Positions 16,510 to 25,870 of a stretch of 64,000 nt of DNA are shown one piece after another. Each line of letters opens with the position of its first letter. The first letter of the stretch is position 1. Position numbers and translations under genes: made by a program. The notes under the pieces are model-generated. The model was not told the origin of the DNA, searched no databases, and saw only the letters and a program-made list of their open reading frames with translations. This stretch comes from Pedococcus sp031456495 (GTDB lineage: Bacteria; Actinomycetota; Actinomycetes; Actinomycetales; Dermatophilaceae): NCBI RefSeq assembly GCF_031456495.1, contig NZ_JAVDUW010000001.1:372001-436000 (forward strand), in the 5' to 3' direction.

Positions 16510-16630
16510 GGCACGTCGTGCCCGGCATCCGGACGTGTCGCTTTTGCTCGGATTGCCCCTTCGCGCCGGCCGGGAGAGGTTGGTGGGGAGCCGCCCACCC
16601 GGGTCGCGGCCACCGACGAAGGGGACTCCC

Positions 16631-17815
16631 GTGAAGGCACTGACGTGGCAGGGCAAGCGAGACGTGCGGGTCGAGGAAGTGCCCGACCCCAAGATCCAGG
16701 AGCCGAACGACGCGGTCATCAAGGTGACCTCGACCGCCATCTGCGGCTCGGACCTGCACCTGTACGAGGTGCTCGGCGCCTACCTCACCCCCGGTGACGT
16801 CCTCGGGCACGAGACGATGGGCGTCGTCGAGGAGGTCGGCCCCGAGGTCACCCACATCAAGCCGGGCGACCGGGTCGTCATCCCGTTCAACATCTCGTGC
16901 GGCTCGTGCTGGATGTGCGAGCGCGGGTTCTACGCGCAGTGCGAGACCACCCAGGTCAAGGACCAGGGCAAGGGGGCGACCCTGTTCGGGTACACCAGCC
17001 TCTACGGCGCGGTGCCCGGCGGCCAGGCGGAGTACCTGCGGGTGCCGCAGGCCCAGTTCGGGCCCATCAAGGTGCCGGACGAGCTGCCGGACACCCGCTT
17101 CCTCTACCTGTCCGACATCCTGCCCACCGCCTGGCAGGGCGTGCAGTATGCCGACGCGAAGCCGGGCGACACCATCGCCGTCGTGGGGCTCGGGCCCGTG
17201 GGGCAGTTCGCCACGCGGATCGCGAAGCAGCTGGGGGCGGAGCGCGTCATCGGCGTGGACCTCGTGCCCGAGCGGCTCGCCCTCGCCGCGCAGCACGGCA
17301 TCGAGACCCTCGACCTGCGCGAGGTCGACAACGCGGCCGAGGCCCTCATCGAGATGACCGGCGGGCGCGGGCCGGACGGCGTCGTCGAGGCGGTGGGCAT
17401 GGAGGCGCACGGCTCCCCCAACGCCAAGGCGGCCCAGGCTGCCGTCGGGCTGCTGCCCGACGCCCTCGCCAAGCCGCTGATCGACCGGATGGCCATCGAC
17501 CGCCTCGACGCCCTGACGACCTGCCTCAAGGCGGTCCGGCGCGCGGGGACGGTGTCGGTGAGCGGCGTCTACGGCGGCGAGGTCGACCCGCTGCCGATGA
17601 TGGAGATGTTCGACCGCGGCATCACGATGCGGATGGGCCAGTGCCACGTGAAGCGCTGGATCGACGACATCATGCCGCTCGTGCTCGACCCCGCCGACCC
17701 GCTCGGCACCGAGGACCTGGCGACGCACCTGCTGCCGCTGGCCGAGGCACCGCACGGGTACGACATCTTCCAGAAGAAGGAGGACGGCTGCGTGAAGGTC
17801 GTCCTGCAGCCGTGA
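16631..17815 (+). CDS. Zinc-dependent alcohol dehydrogenase (MDR family)
   Basis: A 394-residue medium-chain dehydrogenase. Catalytic zinc ligands lie in AICGSDLHLYE and GHETMG (about 38-65); the structural zinc loop has four cysteines in CGSCWMCERGFYAQC (about 97-111). The cofactor fold is at VVGLGPVGQFA (about 190). The length and the extended C-terminus resemble glutathione-independent formaldehyde dehydrogenase-like enzymes found beside SDR genes in actinobacteria; the substrate is not proven. GTG at 16631 has AAGGGGA upstream. It is coupled to the SDR gene by a GTGA overlap. Confidence 0.9.
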   Translation: MKALTWQGKRDVRVEEVPDPKIQEPNDAVIKVTSTAICGSDLHLYEVLGAYLTPGDVLGHETMGVVEEVGPEVTHIKPGDRVVIPFNISCGSCWMCERGFYAQCETTQVKDQGKGATLFGYTSLYGAVPGGQAEYLRVPQAQFGPIKVPDELPDTRFLYLSDILPTAWQGVQYADAKPGDTIAVVGLGPVGQFATRIAKQLGAERVIGVDLVPERLALAAQHGIETLDLREVDNAAEALIEMTGGRGPDGVVEAVGMEAHGSPNAKAAQAAVGLLPDALAKPLIDRMAIDRLDALTTCLKAVRRAGTVSVSGVYGGEVDPLPMMEMFDRGITMRMGQCHVKRWIDDIMPLVLDPADPLGTEDLATHLLPLAEAPHGYDIFQKKEDGCVKVVLQP

Positions 17816-18849
17816 CCAGCTCTTCAGGCAAGGCGGCCTCCCCGGGCAGGGCGGCCTCCCGGGACAAGGCGGCCTTCCGGGGCAAGGCCGTCCTGATCAC
17901 GGGGGCGTCCAGCGGGGTCGGCCGTGCCACGGCGCTGCAGCTCGCCTCGGAGGGCGCCGACGTCGTGCTGCTCTCGCGGTCGGCCTCGGTGCTCGCCGAG
18001 GTGCAGCGGGAGTGCGAGGCGCACGGAGTCAGGGCGGTCGTGACCGTCGCCGACATCACCGACCGTGACGCGCTGGAGGCTGCCTTCTCCACCGCCGTGC
18101 GCGAGCTCGGCCGGCTGGACGGGGTCGTGCACTCGGCGGCAGCGCTGTCGTACGGACGGTTCGAGGACGTGCCGGCAGAGGTCTTCGACAAGGCCGTGCT
18201 GACGACGCTCGGCGGGACCGCCAACGTGGCCCGCTGCGCGCTGTCTGCCTTTTCCGAGTCGGGCGGCGGCAGCCTGGTCGTCGTCGGGTCGCTGCTGGGC
18301 AAGATCAGCACACCGTTCATGAGCTCGTACGTGACGCCGAAGTGGGGAGTGCACGGGCTCGTGCGCACCCTGCAGATCGAGGCGCGCACGACGCCAGACA
18401 CTCACGTGAGCCTGGTCTGGCCTGGTGGCGTCGACACCCCGGTCTACCTCCAGGCCGGCACCTACCTGAAGCGGCACGGTCGCCCGCCGCCTCCGGTCGA
18501 CTCGCCCGAGAAGGTCGCGCGGGCGGTCGTCGCCGCGCTGTGGAAGCCGCGCCGCGAGGTGTCTGTCGGGCTCGCGAACCCGATCACGGTCACCGGGTTC
18601 CGGCTCTTCCCAGGGCTGTTCGACGTGCTCGTCACCCCGCTGATGAAGCTCGGCGGCCTGTCCCGCGGAGAGGTCGAGAACTCCCCCGGCAACGTCCTGT
18701 CCCCCACCCCGGAGGGCGAGGCGGTCCACGGCCGGTGGGGCCGGCAGTGGCTGCGGCCCGTCGCCTCGGTCGGGCTGGGCGTCGTCGCGGCAGGTGCCGG
18801 ACTGGCGGCCACCGCCGTCCGCGGCGTCAACCGCGCTGGGAGGCCGTGA
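17812..18849 (+). CDS. SDR family oxidoreductase with C-terminal hydrophobic helix
   Basis: A 345-residue short-chain dehydrogenase. The cofactor motif TGASSGVG is near residue 30 and the catalytic Ser / Y-x3-K lie in VVGSLLGKISTPFMSS and YVTPK (about 155-180). After the SDR domain comes a long extension with a hydrophobic C-terminal helix (about 315-335), suggesting membrane association. The first 20 residues are a degenerate repeat of GKAAS-like units. Start GTG overlaps the stop of the alcohol dehydrogenase gene. The two probably act in one redox pathway, unidentified here. Confidence 0.88.
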   Translation: MTSSSGKAASPGRAASRDKAAFRGKAVLITGASSGVGRATALQLASEGADVVLLSRSASVLAEVQRECEAHGVRAVVTVADITDRDALEAAFSTAVRELGRLDGVVHSAAALSYGRFEDVPAEVFDKAVLTTLGGTANVARCALSAFSESGGGSLVVVGSLLGKISTPFMSSYVTPKWGVHGLVRTLQIEARTTPDTHVSLVWPGGVDTPVYLQAGTYLKRHGRPPPPVDSPEKVARAVVAALWKPRREVSVGLANPITVTGFRLFPGLFDVLVTPLMKLGGLSRGEVENSPGNVLSPTPEGEAVHGRWGRQWLRPVASVGLGVVAAGAGLAATAVRGVNRAGRP

Positions 18850-18887
18850 CCGCGCGGCCGTGACCGCACCGGGAAGCTGTGACCGCA

Positions 18888-19376
18888 TCACACCTGCCGC
18901 TGGACGCGGACCGGTTCGCGGCGCGGGCTGGTCGACCCGGTCGCCGCTGGCGCCGTCCGGGGCCAGGTCCAGGCCCAGCGCACGATGAGGGCGAGGACGA
19001 CGAGCTCGAGGACGACGCCCCAGCCGTAGTAGTACAGGTAGAACCCGCCCGCCACGTTGAACACCGTGACGGGGACGTAGATCGCGGCCACGGCGAGGTT
19101 CGCGATCCGGTTCGCCCGGGGAGCCAGCGCCGCCGACAGCACGACCATGAAGATCGGGACGGACACGAGGGTCAGCGCGCTGATCGAGAAGGTCTGCGAG
19201 AGATCGAAGGTGTGGACCTTTCCCTTGAGGATGTCCGTGACGGTGCCGGGCGTGTAGAAGCCGAGGATGTCCACGTAGGCGTAGAGGAGCACGAAGCTCG
19301 TCCATGCCGCGACGAGCTTGGCCCTCACCGGGAGTCGGTGGTCCTCGAGGGTGGTGGTGGGTTGGCGGGTATTCAC
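18888..19376 (-). CDS. DUF6326 family membrane protein
   Basis: A 162-residue protein with four transmembrane helices (about 22-40, 65-85, 92-112 and 118-138) and the DUF6326-like N-terminus TLEDHRLPVRAKLVAAWTSF. Function is unknown. It is divergent from a two-component system gene pair with 163 nt between starts, making it a plausible target of that system. It converges with the SDR gene. Confidence 0.8.
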   Translation of the reverse strand: MNTRQPTTTLEDHRLPVRAKLVAAWTSFVLLYAYVDILGFYTPGTVTDILKGKVHTFDLSQTFSISALTLVSVPIFMVVLSAALAPRANRIANLAVAAIYVPVTVFNVAGGFYLYYYGWGVVLELVVLALIVRWAWTWPRTAPAATGSTSPRREPVRVQRQV

Positions 19377-19527
19377 GACGGGCTCCGTTTCACTGGTGGG
19401 ATCGGTTGGCTCGACTCTCGCCGCAGACTCATCGCCGCTGCATCCGCCCCGAGGCCGCAGTCCGCCCGGCCGATGGAACGGTTCGCCTCTTGTACTTTCG
19501 GCGGGTACGCACGACTCCGCGCTTCCC

Positions 19528-19533
19528 TAGGCT
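19528..19533 (+). promoter_or_regulatory. Leaderless -10 element (TAGGCT) for the sensor kinase gene
   Basis: TAGGCT ends 6 nt before the GTG start at 19540, with no Shine-Dalgarno sequence between. Confidence 0.55.
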
Positions 19534-19539
19534 GCAGCC

Positions 19540-20685
19540 GTGGTCACCGTCCGCCGCCGGCTCTCCCTCTGGGACGAGCCGCGGCCTGCTGGTGCCCCGC
19601 CGGTCGGTCGTCTCGACTGGCTGCTGGTGGGCACCTACGCGCTCGCCGTCCTGGTCGAGGGCGTCCTCCGACCGGGTCTGGCCTGGCGGTATCCGGTGAT
19701 GGCGCTAGCCCTCCTGCTCGTGCCTGCCCTGCCGTGGCGGCGGGACCGGCCGCTCGTCGCCGCCCTGGTGGGGTGGGGCGTCGCCGGGCTGCTCTCGGTC
19801 CTCCAGCTGACCCGGCCCGCCGGGGACGTCGGGCTCGACTCCATGACGGCCGTCCTGGTCCTGCTGTACTCGCTCGTGCGGTGGGGCTCGGGGCGCGAGA
19901 TCGTGGCGGGGACGGCGTTCGTGACGGTCGTCGTCGCGCTCGGGATGTATGCCGCGTCGGCCGGCGGGGCGGAGCTCTTCGGCGGGATCGCCCTCCTGCT
20001 GTTCGTCGTCGCGCTCGCCGCGGTCTTCCGCTACCGCGCCGACCTCTGGCGCCGCCAGCAACGAGAGGTCCGCAACGAGGAGCGGGTGGCGCTGGCGCGC
20101 GAGCTGCACGACACGGTGGCGCACCACGTCTCGGCCATCGCGGTGCAGGCACAGGCCGGTCGCGTGGTTGCCGGGGTCCAGCCGGACAAGGCTGCCGAGG
20201 TCCTGGCCGCGATCGAGTCCGAGGCCTCGCGGACGCTGTCGGAGATGAGGTCCATGGTGCGGGTGCTGCGCGAGGACGAAGCCGTCGCCTACGCACCGCA
20301 GCGGGGTGTTGCGGACCTGCCCGCCCTGGCGCGCGCCGACGCGATGCCCGTCGTCGACGTCTCGCTGGACGGTCCCCTCTCTCCGCTGGCACCGCCCGTG
20401 GACGCCGCGCTCTACCGGATGGCGCAGGAGTCGCTCACCAACGCCGTACGGCACGCCCGCGGCGTGACCCGCGTCGGGATCCACGTATGCCGCGAGGGCG
20501 ACGTCGTGCGGCTGCGTGTCAGCGACGACGGACAGACCGATCCGGGAGCAGCGCCGGAGCCCGGGTTCGGCCTGCTGGGCATGACCGAGCGAGCCCACCT
20601 CCTCGGCGGATCGATGTCCGCGGGACCGGGCCCCGAGGGCGGCTGGGTGGTCGAGGCAGTGCTTCCTGTGCAGGCGCTGGCATGA
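19540..20685 (+). CDS. Sensor histidine kinase (HisKA_3, NarL-type partner)
   Basis: A 381-residue kinase. The N-terminal half has about five membrane helices (25-165). The HisKA_3 dimerisation/phosphoacceptor box follows with RELHDTVAHHVSAI and His near residue 190, then an HATPase domain with ESLTNAVRHARG and GFGLLGMTERAHLLGG. It has no large extracellular sensor loop, so it likely senses membrane state or an intramembrane signal, as DesK/LiaS-like kinases do. It autophosphorylates and passes phosphate to the response regulator whose ATG overlaps its stop. Confidence 0.92.
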   Translation: MVTVRRRLSLWDEPRPAGAPPVGRLDWLLVGTYALAVLVEGVLRPGLAWRYPVMALALLLVPALPWRRDRPLVAALVGWGVAGLLSVLQLTRPAGDVGLDSMTAVLVLLYSLVRWGSGREIVAGTAFVTVVVALGMYAASAGGAELFGGIALLLFVVALAAVFRYRADLWRRQQREVRNEERVALARELHDTVAHHVSAIAVQAQAGRVVAGVQPDKAAEVLAAIESEASRTLSEMRSMVRVLREDEAVAYAPQRGVADLPALARADAMPVVDVSLDGPLSPLAPPVDAALYRMAQESLTNAVRHARGVTRVGIHVCREGDVVRLRVSDDGQTDPGAAPEPGFGLLGMTERAHLLGGSMSAGPGPEGGWVVEAVLPVQALA

Positions 20686-21338
20686 CCATCCGCGTCGTGG
20701 TGGCCGACGACCAGGACCTGGTGCGGGCCGGCTTGGTGATGATCCTCGGCGCCCAACCGGGCATCGAGGTTGTGGGTGAGGCGGCAGACGGGCTCGCAGC
20801 GCTCGACCTGGCGAACCGGCTGCGTCCCGATGTGCTCCTCGTCGACATCCGGATGCCCGGGCTCGACGGCGTCGAGGTGACGCGTCGACTGGCCGGACCG
20901 GACGTTGCCGACCCGACGGCGGTCGTCGTGATCACGACCTTCGACCTCGACGAGTACGTCCTCGGCGCATTGCGCGCCGGCGCCCGGGGGTTCCTGCTCA
21001 AGGACGCCGGGCCGGAGCTCCTCGTGCAGGCCCTCCATGCAGCGGCCAACGGTGATGCGCTGATCGCCCCCAACGTCACCCGCCGGTTGCTGGCGGCCTT
21101 CGCCGACCAGGCGCCGGCGGTACCGGTCCAGCCCATCGACCCCCTCACCGAGCGCGAGGAGGAGGTGCTCGCACTGGTGGCGCGCGGCAGGACCAATGCC
21201 GAGATCGCCACCGAGCTCTACGTCGGCCTGAGCACGGTCAAGAGCCACGTCGCTTCTTTGATGACCAAGCTCGGCGCCCGCAACCGCGTCGAGATCGCGA
21301 TGTGGGCCCACGACACCAGACGCGTTCGAGCCGACTAG
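20682..21338 (+). CDS. NarL/LuxR-type response regulator
   Basis: A 218-residue regulator. The receiver domain has acidic residues D9/D10, phosphoacceptor Asp55 (LLVDIRMPG) and Lys near 105 (FLLKDAG). The C-terminal LuxR helix-turn-helix begins at LTEREEEVLALVARG and includes NAEIATELYVGLSTVKSHV. It is coupled to the kinase gene by ATGA overlap. Likely targets include its own operon and the divergent DUF6326 gene, but no operator could be identified. Confidence 0.93.
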   Translation: MTIRVVVADDQDLVRAGLVMILGAQPGIEVVGEAADGLAALDLANRLRPDVLLVDIRMPGLDGVEVTRRLAGPDVADPTAVVVITTFDLDEYVLGALRAGARGFLLKDAGPELLVQALHAAANGDALIAPNVTRRLLAAFADQAPAVPVQPIDPLTEREEEVLALVARGRTNAEIATELYVGLSTVKSHVASLMTKLGARNRVEIAMWAHDTRRVRAD

Positions 21339-22075
21339 CGCATCTCGATCGGCGCGCACCAGCGCCTCGGAGGCGACACACTCCGCCGCGTGAGCGTGCG
21401 TCGACTAGGGCGCATCCACGAACCGGCCCGCGGTGGGGGGCGGGACCCGCAGCATCCCTACGAGGTACCGCCTGGATGGGAGGCCGCCACCGGGCGAGCC
21501 TGACGTACTCGAAGCCCAGGCAGCCCCATGCTGGTGAGGCCACCGCCGAGCGCGGCCGCCAGGGCGCCATCGCCCCGTGACCACCCCGCCCCGAACCGCA
21601 CCGCAGCCCTTTTGCTGCCGGCTGTGGGACGCGGTCCGCGCATTCGAGCAGCACCTTTCCGGTACGCCACGTCCCCTGACGGGCTGGGCTGGTTCACCGC
21701 CGGTGTGCTGGTCATGCCAGTGACGCTTGTCGCGGCTGTGGTGTGGTCGCGCCGGTTCTTTGCGCTGGCCGCCCACGACTGAGGTCGTTCGTGGCGGCAC
21801 CTGGGTGACATGTGAGGTGCTTGGGCACCCACACGTCAGGGTCTGACGGTCCTGGCGGTCCTTGGGCGTCAAGATTGCATCAAGGGCGGTCGGGCGGATG
21901 GCTGGCGCCCTAACCTTGTGGCGCGGCGACCGGCGCGTTGCCCCCCAACGCAGGTGTCGGTCGTTGCTGCGTCCCCACCGTGTTCCCCCGCACGGTGGGG
22001 ACGCTCACGCATCGCCCTTGGGGCAAAACGAAAAGCAGAGCTGAATCGGGTAGCACCGCTGTACCGCGTGTCGGG
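21339..22075. other. 737-nt stretch without a convincing gene
   Basis: This marks the start of the lower-GC, gene-sparse interval. One weak short frame (21528-21782) is listed separately. Apart from that I see only fragmentary frames with no recognisable motif, and no clear hairpin after the response regulator gene. Confidence 0.5.
21528..21782 (+). CDS. Doubtful short ORF with a C-terminal hydrophobic helix
   Basis: An 84-codon frame whose last 35 residues (from DGLGWFTAGVLVMPVTLV) could form a membrane helix followed by a positive patch. There is no good ribosome site, and the first half is Pro/Ala/Arg-rich like random high-GC sequence. It may be the remnant of a membrane protein gene. Confidence 0.22.
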   Translation: MLVRPPPSAAARAPSPRDHPAPNRTAALLLPAVGRGPRIRAAPFRYATSPDGLGWFTAGVLVMPVTLVAAVVWSRRFFALAAHD

Positions 22076-22894
22076 TCACCGTGACATGGCTGGCATCTGG
22101 CCGTCCGACGGGACGGTCAGGCCGGGCAGCGCGTTCGGTGCGAGGAGGACCAGCACTCCCAGCAGCAGGAGGATGGCCGCGGTCCCGTAGGTGGCTGTTC
22201 GACGCCAGGGCAGGAGCTTCTCGAGCGCGATGAAGGCGGCGACGACTGTCATCCAGACGACGCTCATGACTCCCAGGGCGAACAGTGATGCCATCAGCGC
22301 CCAACAGCACCCCAGGCACCAGGCACCGTTCTTGGCTCCCATGCGTGCGGCGCCGAGCCAGCCGTCGCGCCATGACCCGAGGAGGGCCCCGAGGGGGCTG
22401 CGGCACCTGCCGAGGCAGACGTCCTTCAACGGCGTCAGCTCGTAGCCGGCCGCGATGACCAGTACGGCACCGGCCACGGGCCGACCGGCGCGCTCCCATG
22501 ACAGCGCATCGCCGGCCAACCCGGTTGCTGTCAGGCCGATGACGAACGCGGCGAGGCCGGCACCAACCCAGGTCAGCAGGTAGCCGCCGGTGAACACCAA
22601 TGGCCGCACGCGTGAGCCCCCGCTCATCCGCGCGAACAGCGCGACCGTCGGCGCGACCGACGGGAACATCATCGCCGCCATCATCACGAGCCACAGGCTG
22701 AGGAACCAGCCCAGCGCGCCGAGGCCGCTCCACGGCCCGTCATCCATCCCACGCGTGGACGTCGCCGTCCACCACCACGCGAGGGCGGCGACGGCGAAGA
22801 GGACGGCGACCAGCCCCCGGTGGGCCCGGCTCGCCGCGAGTGCAGGACGCAGGCCTTCGCGGGCGGAAGCAGCTACCGACCTGGTGCCTGTCAT
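22076..22894 (-). CDS. DUF2182 family metal-binding membrane protein
   Basis: A 272-residue polytopic protein of DUF2182: LWLVMMAAMMFPSVAPTVAL around residue 68, a loop with K-D-V-C-L-G-R-C, then NGAWCLGCCWALM. The Cys/Met-rich pattern suggests metal (possibly copper) binding within the membrane, but no member's function is firmly known to me. It is encoded 4 nt after the DUF1326 gene, a recurring pairing that implies a joint role. The codon context is less GC-biased than in the flanking housekeeping genes. Confidence 0.85.
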   Translation of the reverse strand: MTGTRSVAASAREGLRPALAASRAHRGLVAVLFAVAALAWWWTATSTRGMDDGPWSGLGALGWFLSLWLVMMAAMMFPSVAPTVALFARMSGGSRVRPLVFTGGYLLTWVGAGLAAFVIGLTATGLAGDALSWERAGRPVAGAVLVIAAGYELTPLKDVCLGRCRSPLGALLGSWRDGWLGAARMGAKNGAWCLGCCWALMASLFALGVMSVVWMTVVAAFIALEKLLPWRRTATYGTAAILLLLGVLVLLAPNALPGLTVPSDGQMPAMSR

Positions 22895-22898
22895 GTTC

Positions 22899-23501
22899 TC
22901 AGGCAGTCCAGGCGAAGTCGGACTTCGACAGTCCCGTCTTCCCTTCGTACTCGATACCGAAGGCGCTGATCCGGGACCGCCGCGCTTCGGCCATGGTCAG
23001 GTCCGAACCGACCGGGTGGAACATCCCGGAGAACTTCACCGGCTCACCGGACTCCACACCGAAGGGAACGATGTCCTCGATCTCGAAGTCGATGCCGTCC
23101 CCGATGCTGACGCTGTGCCGCAGCCCGTCGTCCTCGATGTGGATCCGCGCGCGCTCGACGCCCAGCATCTGTCCGATGAGGGGTGCCAGTCCGGCCATGG
23201 GTCCCCCGAGCTGCCCGCTGAAGACCTGCACGAGGCGTTCGAACTGTTCGTCGCTCGCACCGTTGTCGACGAACACCCCGACCCGCCAGTTGCCCTCGGT
23301 CATGACTTTGGGCGTGTCAGCGATCAGAGCGACCCGGCACCCCGCGATGTCCGTCCCATCGACCGCGCCCTCGCGGATGTTGAACACCAGGGTCACCCGA
23401 CAGAAGTCGTAGGTGGCCCCGTGGTCGAGCGACAGGTTGCACGGACACATCAGCTCACACGAGCAGGTCTCGACGTAGCTACCAGCCAGGTTCCAAGACA
23501 T
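22899..23501 (-). CDS. DUF1326 family protein
   Basis: A 200-residue protein. The N-terminus carries the DUF1326 cysteine motif YVETCSCELMCPCNL, probably a metal or redox site. The remainder is a soluble alpha/beta domain with HIEDDGLRHSVSIG. ATG at 23501 is chosen because GGGAGG lies 5 nt upstream; an ATG four codons earlier overlaps that site. It forms an operon with the DUF2182 membrane protein downstream, suggesting a soluble partner of a membrane metal protein. Confidence 0.85.
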   Translation of the reverse strand: MSWNLAGSYVETCSCELMCPCNLSLDHGATYDFCRVTLVFNIREGAVDGTDIAGCRVALIADTPKVMTEGNWRVGVFVDNGASDEQFERLVQVFSGQLGGPMAGLAPLIGQMLGVERARIHIEDDGLRHSVSIGDGIDFEIEDIVPFGVESGEPVKFSGMFHPVGSDLTMAEARRSRISAFGIEYEGKTGLSKSDFAWTA

Positions 23502-23946
23502 CGGACCTCCCATTGCCCCAGACGAGTTTCCCGCCGACGTCGCGGGGCGTCAACGGCCTGCGCGGCCATTGGGGCACAGGCCATTCCGGCACTTCCGGCG
23601 TTCCAGACAAACAGCTGACGGATGTCCCGCCCGGCTGCACGGTTCCACGACCCCGACGCGGCGGCAGCTCACTGCAACGGTCTGTCGACGCGCCGAACCA
23701 TTGAGGGGGCCACGGTGCGGATACTTGTCTGGTGGGCGCCACCGATGCGGGATGGACACCGGGGGCGCGGCGGGGGTCACAAGATCAGGAATGGGACTCC
23801 CGCATGCGCATCCTTCGGCGCGCGCCGGCGGACACAGCGCCCAAGGTCCTGGCGTCGTCAGGGGCCGCAGGTGCCGAGGCGAGGTTCGCGGGTATCTGGG
23901 AGGGTTGTCGGGTTCGAGTCGGGGTCCGCAACCGGAAGGGAGCGTC
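23502..23946. other. 445-nt divergent intergenic region
   Basis: It lies between the DUF1326 gene (minus) and the aldolase-like gene (plus). Short frames here show no motif. A TTCGAG-containing stretch near 23908 resembles a tRNA T-loop by chance but lacks pairing arms. Confidence 0.5.
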
Positions 23947-24723
23947 ATGCAGCCTCAACCCTCACCGAACAGCTCAGTCAGCGGCCCGCATCGGGGGCGG
24001 GTCGAGCTCACCCTGGAGGACTTCGCGGGACGGCTCGAGCACCGACTGCACTGGGCGGACATCACCGAGGAGGAGTTCCGTGACGGGTGCGCGTACGCGG
24101 CCCAGCACGGAATCTCGGCAGTCTTGTGCCGTCCCGAGCAGGTGGAGCTTGCCACCAGCGCGTTGGCGGGTTCGGGGGTGCGGGTGGTGACGGGCTTGGC
24201 CTTCCACGACCCGAACGCGCCTGTCCGCTCACAGGGGGACCTCGCCACGGAGGCAGCGCGCATGGTCGAGCTCGGCGCGCACGAGGTGTCGTTGCTGGCT
24301 GCGCCGGGCGCGGTTGCCGAGGCCACGACGGATCTGCTGCTCGAGCAGGTGGCAGCCGTGCAGGCCGCCGTGTGGGATACCGGTGTCACGGTCCGTGTTG
24401 CCCTGAACGCGCAGGACATGAGCAACGAGCAGGTCGCTGGCACCTGCGGTCGGCTCGCGGCGGCTGGGGTGCACGCGGTGCAGGGCGGTGCCATCCGCGG
24501 CGGGAAGGTCGGCTTCGGACGGATCGAGCTCATGCGGGACGCGCTACCCAGGCCGATTCTGCTGCATTGGGCCCAACCGGTGAAGTCGGTCGAGACCATC
24601 TTGGTCTGCATCGCCCACGGCATCGACCGGTTCATCGGCGACACCGAGGCCCTCATGGCCAGTGCCCTACGCTCGACCCGGGTGGCGCCGCTGACAGTCC
24701 CCAAGGCTGGGTTGGACTTCTGA
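23947..24723 (+). CDS. DeoC-like aldolase (TIM barrel)
   Basis: A 258-residue protein with DeoC/LacD-type barrel character: HRLHWADITEEEFRDGC near residue 32, VVTGLAFHDPNAP near 85, LATEAARMVELGAHEVSLL near 98 and a late GGAIRGGKVGFG near 182. Deoxyribose-phosphate aldolases use a Lys Schiff base; the Lys in GGKVGF (about 187) is the best candidate, but the usual KTSTG context is absent, so activity and substrate are uncertain. ATG at 23947 has AGGGAG 5 nt upstream. No operon partner is close. Confidence 0.65.
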   Translation: MQPQPSPNSSVSGPHRGRVELTLEDFAGRLEHRLHWADITEEEFRDGCAYAAQHGISAVLCRPEQVELATSALAGSGVRVVTGLAFHDPNAPVRSQGDLATEAARMVELGAHEVSLLAAPGAVAEATTDLLLEQVAAVQAAVWDTGVTVRVALNAQDMSNEQVAGTCGRLAAAGVHAVQGGAIRGGKVGFGRIELMRDALPRPILLHWAQPVKSVETILVCIAHGIDRFIGDTEALMASALRSTRVAPLTVPKAGLDF

Positions 24724-25049
24724 CGTGTGCGTCCCGACAGAGGTAGGAGTCGCCGGTCGGCGCCGCCGGGGTTCAGGGGAGGACGTGAATCTTCCCCGGT
24801 CTGCGTTCCGCCAGATTAGTCCCACGGTCACCGGTGGACGCTAGTGCGACCGTACTAGGGCCGCGCCATGAACCGGTGGGAAGGTCTCGGTGTTGCGGCG
24901 GGGTGGATGCTCAACACCGCCACACGAGGGGGACACCCCAAGGGTGCGCCGCAGCCGCACCAAGAGGACGTGCATCGTGCGGCACATCATCGCGGCCTGC
25001 AGCGGCGAAGAGGCTGGTGGCCGGGTGGGCAACGGAGGATGCTCGAGGC
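24724..25049. other. 326-nt intergenic region
   Basis: It separates the aldolase-like and deazaflavin-type genes. I see no gene, hairpin or operator that I can support. Confidence 0.5.
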
Positions 25050-25433
25050 ATGGCACGAGTCCCGGCCGCGACAAAGCGTTTCAACAAGGTCGCGGTCCAC
25101 CTCGCCGGACGCCGGTTTATCCCCGTGTGGGCTCTGCTGCGACACCGAGGTCGCAGGAGTGGAAAGCTGTACGCCACGCCGGTCGCAGTGATCGCGACGC
25201 CGACGAGCTTCCTCATCGGACTGCCCTGGGGTAAGGGTACGGACTGGGTTCGCAACGTCCGCGCGGCGGGCGCGTGCACGATCCGGTGGAAGGGCGTCGA
25301 GTACGAGTGCATCGCGCCCGTGTTCGTCGACCAAGAGGTGGCTCGTGCAGCCGCGCACGGCCCCACGCGGTGGATCCTCCGACGCGCCTCCTTCCCTCAC
25401 GGTTTCATCCAGCTCGAACGCCGGGCCGACTGA
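25050..25433 (+). CDS. Nitroreductase-like deazaflavin (F420)-dependent protein
   Basis: A 127-residue protein of the DUF385/Ddn family: RHRGRRSGKLYATPVAV and FLIGLPWGKGTDWVRNVRAAG are the typical F420-phosphate and ring contacts. These split-barrel proteins use reduced F420 to reduce diverse substrates, and actinobacterial members often have undefined roles. It is slightly shorter than the usual 140-150 residues at the N-terminus. The start is ATG at 25050 with GGAGG about 10 nt upstream. Confidence 0.8.
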   Translation: MARVPAATKRFNKVAVHLAGRRFIPVWALLRHRGRRSGKLYATPVAVIATPTSFLIGLPWGKGTDWVRNVRAAGACTIRWKGVEYECIAPVFVDQEVARAAAHGPTRWILRRASFPHGFIQLERRAD

Positions 25434-25870
25434 ATCGTTCCGCGTCCCCGGGGTCGCCGCGTGCTGAGCCAGAACGACGTGAACTCCATGCACACACAGA
25501 CCGAACCTGACGGGCCGCCGGCGTGCCGCAATTCGCCCCGAGTCTCCTCGGCCAGGGCCGGCATGCCGTGACAGTCCGGTTCCAGTCGCGCGGGTGCTGT
25601 GTGAGGACATGTGGGGGCGCTGGGGACCCACGCCGCTGGTGGCGTCCTTCGGCCACGCCGGCGGCAATCGCACCTCCAGCCGAGGGGACCACGCGCTGAG
25701 AGTCACCGGCTGAGGCCTACCGGATCCGACGCTTTCCCAGCGTCCTTCCCAAGCCGCAGGCTGACATCCCGCGCTCCCATCGAGGCTGTTGCCACCTCTA
25801 CGATCACCGCTACGACGGCATGATGCCGCACGGGCCGCCCGGGCCGTCGACCGCGCACGGGGGTGTCACG
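25434..25870. other. 437-nt intergenic region
   Basis: Only short, mixed-strand frames without motifs are present between the two split-barrel genes. No terminator-like hairpin is obvious. Confidence 0.5.

Noticed and set aside
23895..23935. T-loop-like GGTTCGAGTC suggesting a tRNA fragment or att site
   Set aside because: The flanking bases do not pair as a T-stem, and no match to the tRNA-Leu 3' end could be found.
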